18,122 nucleotides of DNA, taken from assembly GCA_019155205.2 (NCBI GenBank), contig JAHNZQ020000172.1, positions 332,217-350,338 on the forward strand, read 5' to 3'. The position numbers and the translations under genes are program-made. The notes under the pieces are model-generated. The model ran no database searches. It was not told the origin of the DNA and saw nothing but the letters and a program-made list of their open reading frames with translations. The stretch is from Gracilaria vermiculophylla (taxonomy: Eukaryota; Rhodophyta; Florideophyceae; Gracilariales; Gracilariaceae). Shown here piece after piece: positions 1 through 8,700 of this stretch (positions are counted from its first letter, which is position 1; each line of letters begins with the position of its first letter).

Positions 1-700
1 CATCCACCACCCTTGACAAAAGCTAAGCCACTGCATGGCTGCGTTAGAGAACACAGCCCCATAAAGCTGTATCACTCTGGTTGAGTTTCCTTGCAAAACT
101 TTGCAGCTCCTCAACGTCTCTGTCTTCAATCGACAATTTTCGGTGGTGTGCAGCACGTCTTGGAGTAGTCCCGGTAGGTCTTCAGAAACCATTCTCAATG
201 ATTCTCAGGCTTAATCGACCTGGTCTGGTACACCTTGCCACTGTAATAAGATTTGTGTTCCTGAGAATCAGAACGGGAATCGCAGGCACGCATTCGACAA
301 AAGCGCAGGCACGTGAGCAGACATAAGGGCCTTGGAAGTTCTTCTGAGGTTGCCACCGGCTTCGCAGAAGTATAGCTGGAGTCTGATATTTATTTTGCGT
401 TCTTTCGACACTTTGCGCTAACTGTCCCCTGTCGGTGGTGCTAAAAAAAACCTACCACATACGGTGAAAACTTCTGGGTTTCAAAAGCACCCCTTACGCC
501 TCTCAAGAACTGGCTCACCTTTCCGTGATACCCGATATTGCGCTGTGAGACATACGTCAGCTAAGAGACCTATCTTCAGTCTCCCAAACCCATTCTTTTG
601 GCTTGATTTTGCTTTGTCGATGTTGGCAATGGGATCTCGCTGTCTGCGTGAACTAGTCCTTTTTAGTTCATGCAAGGATTTTTTCCAGAAGTTCGAAAAA
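1..700. other. No recognisable gene; left flank of the outer copia element
   Basis: I see no family match on either strand. Short open frames exist (up to about 100 codons around 464-772) but they overlap on both strands and carry no motif. The 3' LTR of the outer minus-strand copia element should lie here or just outside. I found no sequence resembling its candidate 5' LTR, so the element's 3' end is either deleted, too diverged, or outside the window. The base composition of 1-430 is more GC-balanced than the adjoining element, which suggests that the element boundary or another insertion lies near 430-770. Confidence 0.5.
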
Positions 701-769
701 ATCTCTTCTTGGAGACCTGATGCCACCATACTCGGTTTTTTGATCACTGAAACCTGTCCACTTCAGATG

Positions 770-2134
770 TAGCTCAGTATGAATTTTTCTCGATCCATTG
801 TCTTTGAAATCGTCCAGGGGTTTCGGGGTTTGGAGTTGATTTTTGTCAACGGGTTCGTAAGAATAGATGCAATCATGTTTTCTGGAGGGCAGTATTCCAA
901 TCGAACGTAATATTTTTCCAAACAATCTTGGGCGTAGAAATAACGTATTTCAATGTGCTATGATTTTTCGTGTACACCTTTATTTTTAGACAGTTGCATA
1001 GTCGATTGATTGTGCACATAAACTGTAGAATGAATACTAAAATTTGGTTTCAGTTTTTTCAGTAATTTTGAAAGCCACTGTTTTTCTTTCACAGCTTCAT
1101 TCAGAGCGATTAGTTAAGCCTGTGTCGTTGACAGGGCCACACAATTATGCTTCCTACTACTCCACGATAATAATAAATTCCCGTAAAATGTTGCATATCA
1201 AGAAATTTATTTTCAATTAATTGTATTACCCCAACTTGAATCACTGTATACCTTCAAAATTTTGTCAAAATTGCGACGGTATAGAAGACAATAGTTTTTT
1301 TGTTTTATGTATATGGCGTAAAACCCTTTTGATTGCTTTCCAGTGAACATCTGAGTATTGTTCTGTAAATTGACTGAACATTCCAATGGCAAAAACAGAA
1401 ATCTGGACTTGTGCCAAGCATCAGATACAAACTGGATACAATGAGTTCTCGATAAGGAATATTCATTTTTGTGCAATTTTCTTGTGCAGGTTTTAAAATT
1501 ATGTTTGCTTCCATTGGCGTATCGATACCCTTGCAAAAGCTCATATTATATCTTTTTAGAATCTTAGGTGCATAGGTTCGTTGACTTGATTTCATTATTC
1601 TTTTTTCTCGATGATATTCAATTTCTATGCTATGGAGATGTCGAAGGTTTCCCATATCTTTCATTTTATACGCAGAAGGTGATTTTTGCTTCTTTGTAGA
1701 GATTGCGGCTTCTGTTTCACTTGCAACGAAAATGTCATCAATATACAGAGCGATAAAAGTTTTCGTGCCTTCCAGAACTCCAAAGAAGATTCCATTATCC
1801 TGGAAAGATATTTTAAATTTCGTGTCTTGCAGTACATTAGGAAATGATTTGTTCGATGCTCTCGGAGCCAGTGTAGTCCATAAATTGACTTTTGAAGGAA
1901 ATAATCATGCTCATAATTGTTTGTAGCAATGAAGCCTTCCTATTATTTTCTATATATATTTTTCATCAAGTTCTCCATTTAAAAAGGTCGTTTGAATATT
2001 CAGTTGACTAATAAGCATTATTTCTTTGAAAGATTCAGCAATTAGTGTTCTTAATGAAGCCATTCATATCACAGGTGCATATGTTTCGAAATAATGGAAT
2101 CCATATTTTTGTTGATAGCCTTTACATACCTGTC
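770..2134 (-). pseudogene. Outer copia pol, 3' part: RT C-terminal two thirds and RNase H
   Basis: This part continues the RT that is cut at 2135. From high to low coordinate I read GYQQKYGFHYFETYAPV just after the break, the RT active-site box LYIDDIFVAS with YIDD at 1734-1745, and a copia-type thumb and connection stretch at 1305-1664 with MKDMGNLRH, QRTYAPKILKRYNM and DTPMEAN. An RNase H region follows, with YSDSSWG near 1220-1245, VALSTTQAELIALNEAVKE near 1080-1145 and VYVHNQSTMQLS near 1000. Normal copia RNase H has SDADWAG and DNQ, so the first motif is eroded and the Asp of DNQ has become His. A stop follows ETYAPV, and several frame changes occur below 1664. The enzyme would copy RNA to DNA in a cytoplasmic particle; this copy cannot. 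Confidence 0.85.
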
Positions 2135-2139
2135 TGGCT
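2135..2139. repeat. Target-site duplication TGGCT, left copy
   Basis: TGGCT lies immediately outside the left LTR (2140). The same five bases lie immediately outside the right LTR (8086-8090). Five-base duplications are usual for Ty1/copia integrases. On the minus strand the repeat reads AGCCA and forms part of a Lys-Ala-Arg stretch of the outer RT. Confidence 0.88.
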
Positions 2140-2569
2140 TAATGGAGGTCAGCGGGGCAAAGAAAACGTTGAGAGGATGCAAAGGAAGTTCGCAAACTCT
2201 GGCTTGGATTTATTTGGATGTGCCTCGAGGCCACCTTTTATAGTGGCGAACGTGCACCAACTCGATCAGAGTGTAACCTGCACTACAATTCTGGGACAAT
2301 CAATACTTCCAATCATATTAAAGCATTACATAAATATGTGACCCACAATGTTACCCACAATTCAATATGGCTGACTACAACAAAGCATAACAAAGCCCAA
2401 AAGATGCACAACAAGGCATAACCGTTACGTAAACTGACGAGAGCATGACAGTGCAAAACTTCACGGATCATGGGTGTCCCCGTAATCCGGTTCGATACAC
2501 AAGCAGCTATATGTGTCAGGAACAGCAATGCGCTGCGACAGCAGGGGCACTAGCTCATTCCTGCTAACA
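2140..2569 (-). repeat. 3' LTR of the inner copia element
   Basis: This 430-bp repeat pairs without gaps with 7656-8085. On the minus strand it begins TGTTAGCAGG and ends CCATTA, with TAATGG at the plus-strand start. It directly follows the pol end (stop at 2590-2592) and a short weakly purine-rich stretch. A TATA-like TATAAAA is present on the minus strand at 2237-2244, at the position equivalent to the TATA box of the 5' LTR. Confidence 0.92.
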
Positions 2570-2585
2570 ACCCAGCTTTGTTTCT
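2570..2585 (-). other. Candidate polypurine tract of the inner element
   Basis: On the minus strand AGAAACAAAGCTGGGT lies directly upstream of the 3' LTR start TGTTAG. It is mostly purine but interrupted, so it is either a weak or a mutated plus-strand primer. The call rests mainly on position. Confidence 0.4.
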
Positions 2586-2589
2586 GACT

Positions 2590-3496
2590 TCAGAGCTCTA
2601 GGGAGAGTATGCCGCCTGCGCTTCTGAACTTCTGCAATTTCACTCTGCCCAATGGCTTGGGAAGCATGTCTGCCACCATATCATCTATCAAACAGTAATG
2701 CAACACAATGGACTTCTTTTTCAAAGCTTCTCGCGTGAAGTGATAATGGATATCAATGTGTTTGGTCCGTTTTTTTTACCACTCCGTTCTGAGCAAGATC
2801 AATACAACCTTGATTGTCCACGTACACGGTAGTGGGTTCAACCATCACCTTCACCGAATCCTTTACGTGCAGTCCAACAGCTTTCCTAGTGCCATTCCAC
2901 AGGCGCCTCAGCCATATACCTTTCTTAGTCCCAGAACACAGACTTACGTACTCTGCCTCAGCACTGGACAGCGCGACAACCTCTTGCTGACGCGAGCTCC
3001 ACGACACTGCACCGCCACACATGAGAAACATGTAGCCGCTGGTGGACTTGCGATTGTTCTAGTCTCCTGCCCAGTCAGAGTCCACAAAGCCGTGCATATC
3101 GATTTTAGAAATGGTACCATATGCGAGTCCATGTGTACGAGTTCCGATGGGGTGTCGCAGCACACGCTTGGCCGCCTTCCAGTGGGTTTCGCCTGGTTTC
3201 TCAACGTACTTGGCCAGTTTGGCCACGGCGTACGATATGTTCGGTCGGGTACCCACTGACCAGTACATCAAACAGCCAATCACCTGCTGGTAAGGAACAT
3301 CACACACAGCCTCTTCCTCCAGATGCAAATCAGTACCAGAGTCCATGGGTGTATCCAACGGTTTCGACTGAAGCATATTGAAGCGTTCCAGTACCTTGTG
3401 CGTGTAAGCATTCTGCGTCAAGTACAGGACTCTCTTGATACGATGTCGGTGAATCTCAAAACCAAGAATCATTCGAGCTTCTTCGAGGTCCTTCAT
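2590..3496 (-). pseudogene. Inner copia pol: RT thumb/connection and RNase H
   Basis: This part begins with MKDLEEARMILGFEIHR at 3496, in the same frame as the RT fingers and palm, from which it is separated by a TGA at 3503-3505. It carries LDTPMDSGTDL and GCLMYWSVGTRPNISYAV, then RNase H motifs: FVDSDWAGD near 3062-3088, SSAEAEY near 2945-2965 and YVDNQGCIDLAQN near 2785-2825. A TAG follows WAGD at 3059-3061. An extra A in the run at 2770-2777 shifts the frame. After that shift the usual end of copia pol reads through KHIDIHYHFTREAL and ADMLPKPLG to a TGA at 2590-2592. The RNase H acids (D of SDWAG, E of AEAEY, D of DNQ) are all present, so the damage is to the frame and not to this active site. 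Confidence 0.9.
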
Positions 3497-3502
3497 GCGG
3501 AA

Positions 3503-4395
3503 TCAGGACGACAGCTCAGCTTTCATCTCTTTCATTACTTTCAAGCTCTGACTGGCAATCAACAAGTAATCAACATAGAGAGCTATGATAACCATTGCAC
3601 TAAAGATTCTTCTGGTGTATACACACTCATCAGCATCGTTAGGCGTTAGAGCAACAACATCCACTAGGAAGGCATATATCTTAGAATGCCATTGTCTTGG
3701 GGCCTGACGAAGTCCATAGATAGCCTTCTTGAGTCGGCACTCCAGGTCTTCTATGCCTGCCTCTACAAAGCCCTTTGATTGCTTCATGTACACCGTTTCC
3801 TCGAGGTCGCCGGTCAGAAACGCTGTCTTGACGTCCATCATATGTAGATGTAAATCCTCAACTGCGGTAATAAACAGAATCATCCTCATGGAATTGAACT
3901 TAACCACAGGAGCGTATGTCTCTGAAAAGTGGACGCCTTCAATCTGCAGGAAACCTCGAGCAACCATACGGGCCTTGTATCGAACTGTTGGCTGTCCTAG
4001 TTCCGATGCCTTCTACTTCTGCACATACACCCACTTGGACGAGATCACACTGCTGCCTGCCGGCCTACGCAGGAGGTCCCATGTATCATGTTCTACTAGG
4101 GAGTCATACGCACTTTGAATAGCCTTCTTCCAAGCCTCACAGTTATCTCGCGACACAGCCTCAGAAAACGAACGAGGTGCATTATCACTGGCAGTGAGTA
4201 GCGCAGTTTCTGACTAGAAAAAGCTCGAAGCTCTTCGCTCGCGGGTGAATCTCCTCAAAGCCTGGTGCTGGGTATAACTAGGCTCCTTGGGGGTTTTAGG
4301 ATCATCGTGATTTTCTTGCGAAGGCTGCACCTCGCTGGAATTTAGAGTGTCTGGGTGTAAATTCGCAACATTTGCAGGGGGATCATCAAAATGTG
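3503..4395 (-). pseudogene. Inner copia pol: reverse transcriptase fingers and palm
   Basis: From about 4390 the frame differs by one step from the integrase frame; a single-base shift lies within SH(I/F)..DDPP near 4385-4395. The usual linker to RT follows, with EAWKKAIQSAYDSLVEHDTW near 4090-4145 and SKWVYVQK just before a TAG at 4013-4015; another TAG is at 4214-4216. The palm carries MVARGFLQIEGVHFSETYAP, the first catalytic Asp in HMMDVKTAFLTGDL and KAIYGLRQAPRQW. The active-site box reads LYVDYLLIAS. The usual copia box is YVDD, so the second Asp is Tyr (codon TAC at 3566-3568, one base from GAC). That residue is needed to bind the catalytic metal, so this RT would be dead even without the stops. 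Confidence 0.92.
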
Positions 4396-5595
4396 GGACA
4401 CTACCTTGTGAATGTAGCCAACGAACACTTCTTTAACAGCACGAGGCTTTAGCTTCTTAAGCTTATGATACACCACCTTGTACCAGCATCTGCTCCCAAA
4501 CACTCGTAAATGGCTCACGTCAGGCTTCGATCCAGTTAGCAACTCATACGGTGTGGTGTTGTTCCGCAAGGCTTTACATGTGACTAGGTTTCTAATGTGC
4601 ACCGCAACATTCAGCGCCTCACCCCGAAAACTGGTGGGCAGTTTCTTGTGGTGAAACATTGAACAAACCACGTCCATACGCGTGCGATTGAATCTTTCGG
4701 CCAGACCATTCTGGTGTGGGTTGTAAGGCACAGTTCTCTGATGCTCGATATCAAGATACTCAAGCTGAGCTCGGAATTTGTTGGACAAGTACTCACCACC
4801 CTTGTCAGTGCGTAGAGCGCGAAGCACACTAACACGGGCACTGATGAATTTCACCGTAATGCCATACTGGTTTTGAACGAGCCTCAGCCACTTGACAAAC
4901 ACATGAAACACTTCATTCTTGGTTTCCAGCATGTACAAGAAACAGAATCTTCTATGATCGTCAATGAAGGTGACAAAGTAGCGCGAGCCTCCCACGGATC
5001 CTACATGCATTGGGCGACAGATATCCGAATGCAAAAGGTCCAATGGCTTCTTTTCTCGCTCTCCACCTTGCTTTAAAGTGGTAGCGCGGGAGGTTTTGCC
5101 CACTATACACGACTCACACGTTGATATACTTTCAGATAAATACACATCCAGACCGGACACAACATTATTACGAGCCATATGCCTGATGCCTTCCACATTC
5201 ACATGAGTTAATCGAGCATGCCACGTAGACACGTCTGACACAAGAGCACTGTCCAATGTCTCAGCAATTTCGACTGCCATGCACAGATAGTACAGACCCT
5301 TCACACGATGGCCCTGAGCAACTAATTTGGAGTCTTTGTACACATGAACTGTGTAGTTGTCCAACACTACCACACAGCCCAAGTCGCACATCGCAGAAAC
5401 AGACAACAGGTGATACCGTAGACTCAGAACATGCACAACTTTGTTCAGCTTGCACTTGCGTTTGGTCCCATCAACAGCGAGATCATGCTCTACAGTGCCT
5501 TGTCCTTGACACTCAAACTTGGAATCGTTTCCAATGCTCACACCGGCAGACATTTTTCTCTCATAAGATTCAAACACGAACGCGTCATACGTCAT
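4342..5595 (-). pseudogene. Inner copia pol: integrase (with protease C-terminal part)
   Basis: This is the longest surviving open stretch of the element, 417 codons. Numbering from the Met at 5595, the zinc-binding HHCC module is at H126, H131, C160 and C163 (WHARLTH...CESC). The core has D191 (LLHSDIC), D264 (RTDKGGEY) and E300 (NGLAERFNRT), with exactly 35 residues between D264 and E300, so the DD35E triad is complete. FIDDHRRF and the downstream LRVFGSRCWYK and VFVGY are typical of the copia family. The first ~110 residues are the C-terminal half of the protease (e.g. HVLSLRYHLLSVSAMCDLG). The frame is lost after a one-base shift near 4390. A short extra segment (about residues 251-259) precedes the second Asp. 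Integrase joins the DNA copy to the chromosome. Confidence 0.93.
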
Positions 5596-5646
5596 GTGGG
5601 ACGTGGCCCCGGAATTAACTATCCGGTCACTGTTGGTAGCTTTTTA
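5596..5646 (-). pseudogene. Inner copia protease active site, Asp changed to Asn
   Basis: Upstream of 5595, in the same frame, the sequence reads IVNSGATSHMT. The copia protease active site is normally DSGA(T/S)xHM. Here the catalytic Asp codon is AAT (5614-5616), one transition from GAT. A TAA at 5644-5646 separates this part from gag; since both sides are in one frame, the ancestral gag-pol was a single frame. The aspartic protease would mature the polyprotein inside the particle. This copy could not. Confidence 0.88.
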
Positions 5647-6456
5647 GGCACCTGCCGCACTGAGACACACAAAGTCAGATTCACTGTCACCTGCACTGTC
5701 TTCGTCACCATCTTGGTGAACTGAAGGGTGGGCAGGAGCAGCCTGGTCGTTGTTAACCTCATCACGCTGCTTTTTGAAATAATTTCTCCGGATGTGCTCT
5801 TTCTTTTTGCAGTACTGACATATGATAGATTTCCAACGGCGCTGATTCCCAAGCAGAGCTGTACCAATACCCGAGTTTTCACTAGCACAGTCATTTATTC
5901 GCTGCTCTTCTTGCAGCAAACGACTCTTCACAAACTCAAGGTTGAGATTGAGATCTCCGATTGTGGTATCGATAGCCATAATCTGGTGCTCGAAGCGCTC
6001 TGGTAGTCCACACATAATGCCCATAGCAATATCTTCCTCCTCAACAGTGACTTCTATGCTGTTGAGGTCAGACGCAAGATGGCGTACGCGATTGATGAAC
6101 TGTCACATTTTTTCATCTTCATGAATTTTGGCCGTTTAGCATGAACGTCTGGCATTGATCCGATTGAGAAGCGTCTCTCTCTGGAAAACGTCGCAGATGG
6201 CTCTCCACATATCCGCAACATAATAGGTGTCCCGCACGTGGTCTAAATGTTCATCACTCAGGGTCAAACCAATGATCGCCCTGGTCTTTGCGTCCTTCTT
6301 CTTCCAGACGAAAAGTTCTGCTTCATCGGTTGGTGCAGGCATGGTTGGATGATGATCGAGATCTTTGAGCGCAAGGAGCTACTCCATTTTCTCCTTTCAT
6401 ACGTGGAGGTTATCCTCACCAAGCTTTTCGATTCTCACACCACTGAAAATGTCCAT
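5647..6456 (-). pseudogene. Inner copia gag with zinc-knuckle remnant
   Basis: The start is set at ATG 6454-6456 because it opens a copia-type gag N-terminus, MDIFSGVRIEKL, in the same frame as all later parts. Two stops follow at 6397-6399 and 6379-6381, at positions where the family usually has Trp. The next open part starts MPAPTDEAELFVWKKKDAKT and carries the UBN2-type core (AIIGLTLSDEHLDHVRD, MWRAICDVFQRE). Stops at 6136-6138 and 6103-6105 separate it from GIMCGLPERFEHQIMAID at 6021. The nucleocapsid zinc knuckle is CQYCKKKEHIRRNY, where the last Cys of CX2CX4HX4C is Tyr (codon 5779-5781). Gag builds the particle and the knuckle binds RNA. All five stops are substitutions; there is no frameshift in this part. 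Confidence 0.9.
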
Positions 6457-7640
6457 ACTTTGGCAAGCGGTCTGACGTCTATGCACACCCGGCAAAAATC
6501 ACGACAACATTCGACAATAAAACAAAAAAAATAAATTATATCAACAGTCGGATGGCACAGGCAAGATCACGAGCAGCAATCCGCGCACCATAGAGGTTGG
6601 AACTCTGACCACCAAAGCTCTTCCGGGTAGAAAGCGCTTTCTTCTGTCTACCTCCTCCTACGCTCTAGGAGAAGGCGCGTCGCTCTTTGCGAGACTTACA
6701 GAGGATGGGTTATGACCAAATATATGCATTCACCAAGTTAGCCCTCTCTGGTCTCCTGCAAGAACTTGCGCAACCTCAAACTGAAGTTACTTGGACCCCA
6801 AGGTACGCTGTAGACGAGCACCAATAAACGTAACTCGCGGCTTGACCGGAGGTAAGCCTGTGTCACGTCGCCTATCCGGAAGACCTGAGTCCCCGGATCA
6901 AAAGCTTGTTATGGGTATCGTTCGCAACAGTCCAAGCACCCGACCCAAAGTCAGGTTCACACACAGATCAGCACCGACCAAGTGCAGTACACCACGATAC
7001 CCCCGTCCACAGGTGATCCCGTGGTACTCGCCTAGTCTTTCGACCATCACCGTTATCCGCCCTACCAAAGTAGAACCGGTAAGGAGCCCGCTTGATAGAA
7101 ACACCTGCTTTGGATCAAGTCGCCAGGCTAACGTCTCCGATTTTTCGGATCAACCGCTCGTCGCCCCGGTGCAAGTTGACGATCAAGCACAAACAATTGC
7201 TGAGCGCAACACTCAATGCCCAGACTTCACAGAAACAGGAATCAAGCCCATAGGATCACACCAGATCACGACAGGTGGACCCAACAGAATGATAACAAGC
7301 GGCGACTCGCACCTTGGGAATAAACGGCGGAACAGTATGGACAGCAACGGCCAAAATGAAGGCCAGAAGCACTAATTCAAAATAAAATGTCGAACCACAA
7401 TCACCATAACGCCCACAGGGAGGAACGCAAACCGAAAAGAAAATAAAAGAAACCAACACTGACCAAAACAATAAAAAAATACAACCGAATCGACTTCAAA
7501 CCACACAACGGCGATGGGAGCGACGACGTAAGAAAAGGCGACGATCACGACGGCGAAGAGGAAACGCGGCTAAGATGTACGACGGTCGTGGGAGAGCGGC
7601 AAGATACGATTAGAGAACGATAGCGGCAGAAGAGCGCGGG
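6457..7640 (-). other. Unusually long leader of the inner copia element
   Basis: This is the stretch between the PBS and the gag ATG, about 1,185 nt. Copia-class leaders are typically much shorter. On the sense (minus) strand I see no gag-like or other recognised coding sequence, only short open frames. On the opposite strand there is one clearly long open frame (6785-7375). The part 7376-7500 is A-rich on the plus strand. It may be a genuine leader, a captured piece of foreign DNA, or another insertion; no clear boundary repeats were seen. Confidence 0.6.
6910..7375 (+). CDS. Hypothetical antisense ORF in the inner element's leader
   Basis: An open frame runs from just after a stop at 6782-6784 to a stop at 7373-7375, about 194 codons. 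The first ATG is at 6910, giving 155 codons; a TTG at 6791 is an unlikely eukaryotic start. The product would be polar, rich in Pro, Arg, Ser and Thr, with no membrane segment, Cys/His cluster or family motif that I recognise. It is notable only because the rest of the element is full of stops while this frame is intact. It is antisense to the retrotransposon transcript. It could be chance, a captured gene fragment, or an element-encoded antisense product. I lean to no proven function. Confidence 0.25.
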
Positions 7641-7655
7641 GCTGGGCCAATGACC
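7641..7655 (-). other. Primer-binding site (initiator tRNA-Met internal half), inner element
   Basis: On the minus strand GGTCATTGGCCCAGC begins immediately after the 5' LTR end. The sequence complementary to the anticodon-side region of insect initiator tRNA-Met is GGTTATGGGCCCAGC, so there are two mismatches in 15. Drosophila copia uses this half-tRNA primer. The direct contact with the LTR also fixes the LTR edge at 7656. Confidence 0.8.
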
Positions 7656-8085
7656 TAATGGAGGTCAGCGGGGCAAAGGAAAAGTTGAGGGGATGCAAAG
7701 AAAGTTCGGCAGCTCTGGCTTGGATTTACTTTGAAGTGCCTCGAGGGAACCTTATATAGTGGCCAAGGTGCACCAACGTGATCAGAGTGTAACCTATACT
7801 ACAATTCAGGGACAATCAATACTACCAATCATATTAAAGCATTATATAAATGTGTTACCCACAATGTTACCAGCAATTCAATATGGCTGACAACAACAAA
7901 GCACAGCAAGGCACAAGTGATGCACAGCAAGGCATAACCGTTCCGTAAACTCACGAGAGCATGGCAGAGCACAAATTCACGGATCCTGGGTGTCACCGTA
8001 ATCCGGTTCCCTACACAAGCAACTATATATGTCAGGAACAATAATGCGCTGCGACAGCAAAAACACTAGCTCATTTCTACTAACA
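7656..8085 (-). repeat. 5' LTR of the inner copia element
   Basis: This 430-bp repeat matches 2140-2569 without gaps at about 87% by my hand count. It begins TGTTAGTAGA on the minus strand and ends at the PBS. Transcription would start here and run toward lower coordinates. The outer flank 8086-8090 is the second TGGCT. Confidence 0.92.
7751..7760 (-). promoter_or_regulatory. TATA box of the inner element's 5' LTR
   Basis: The minus strand reads CCACTATATAAGG across 7751-7763, about 325 nt into the LTR. The equivalent sites are TATAAAA in the 3' LTR (2237-2244) and TATATAAG in the partial LTR (18092-18100). Conservation in three otherwise diverged copies supports a core promoter, with a start about 30 nt downstream and a short R-U5. 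Confidence 0.6.
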
Positions 8086-8090
8086 TGGCT
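8086..8090. repeat. Target-site duplication TGGCT, right copy
   Basis: This matches 2135-2139 on the other side of the inner element. The outer RT reading frame crosses from here to 2134 when the insert and one copy are disregarded. Confidence 0.88.
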
Positions 8091-8310
8091 TTGTATATTT
8101 GTTCCTCATATTTAGTTTCTCGATTTATTTTTAAAAGCCATTAAGGCTGCCGAATACGCATGTGAAAGGTTTTAGGAACCAAGATCCAATTTTTATTTTC
8201 TTAATGATATTCCATTTCTTTCTTCATGGCTTCTATCCATATTTTAAAATTGTTATCTAATAATGCTTTCTTAATCCTTTTAGGTTCAGTTTGATCTGCA
8301 AGCATCATTG
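8091..8310 (-). pseudogene. Outer copia pol: RT N-terminal part
   Basis: On the minus strand the linker and RT start are readable in one frame: EPKRIKKALLDNNFKIWIEA, then MKKEMEYH, a stop, ENKNWILVP, and YEEQIYKA ending at the insertion point. In copia-class proteins this stretch runs EAMKKEME...NxTWxLVP...YKARLVAKG. The next residues (R.VCKGYQQKYG) lie beyond the inner element at 2134 and below. Confidence 0.85.
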
Positions 8311-8700
8311 TGGCCCCCAAATTTGTATGCTATTGAGCTTCTGCATTTTCTTATGTGAGCAATTTTGGCGAATTGCTTATTCTCGTCCTTCTTCTTAAAT
8401 GTTGTTATTTTTGATGCATATTTTCTTTGGATTCTGATTCATTTTGTCACACTTCTTTACCGTTGTTTGTGTTCAAACAGTCTGATTGCAGCAAGGTTAA
8501 TTTTTCAGTGTCTTCGTCTTCATCAAGATTTGCTGTACGACTTATTATTCCACAATTCCATCTTCAATAAATTTTTGTTTTCCACATATGATCAACGTCT
8601 TTGTTGCCTTATTAATAAAACGAAACATTTTGTTGTCGTATTCCAGGAACGTGCAGACTCTTGCTTTACATCCCATTTGCTTCTTTGGCTATTTGAAATA
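8311..8700 (-). pseudogene. Outer copia pol: integrase-RT linker, poorly conserved
   Basis: This AT-rich stretch lies between the integrase core and the RT of the outer element. It should encode the integrase C-terminal region and the variable linker, which is the least conserved part of copia pol. I see no clear motif in it. An open frame on the plus strand (8365-8724) is hydrophobic and low in complexity and is most simply an antisense shadow of AT-rich coding DNA. Confidence 0.5.

Larger units (their letters stand above)
2140..8085 (-). mobile_element. Inner full-length Ty1/copia-class retrotransposon, nested in the outer element
   Basis: The element is 5,946 bp, bounded by two 430-bp LTRs and a 5-bp duplication. 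The domain order gag, protease, integrase, RT, RNase H is complete on the minus strand. A PBS abuts the 5' LTR. The ancestral gag-pol was one continuous frame from 6456, now with 9 internal stops and 2 frameshifts (near 4390 and in an A8 run at 2770-2777). My hand alignment of the two LTRs gives about 54 mismatches in 430 positions and no gaps, so the insertion is old, though younger than the element it interrupts. It is also more GC-balanced than its host element. A 1.2 kb leader between PBS and gag is unusual for the class. Confidence 0.93.

Noticed and set aside
3729..4118. 129-codon plus-strand frame
   Set aside because: Directly opposite the conserved inner RT coding sequence; a shadow frame.
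5256..5724. Plus-strand frames of 97-120 codons
   Set aside because: Opposite the integrase and protease frame of the inner element, with no independent motif.
2590..6456. G-to-A hypermutation (editing or RIP-like) as the cause of the stops
   Set aside because: Several damaging changes in gag and protease do fit coding-strand G to A, but the LTR pair shows about equal transitions and transversions in all directions, and the RT change is G to T. A general hypermutation signature is not supported.
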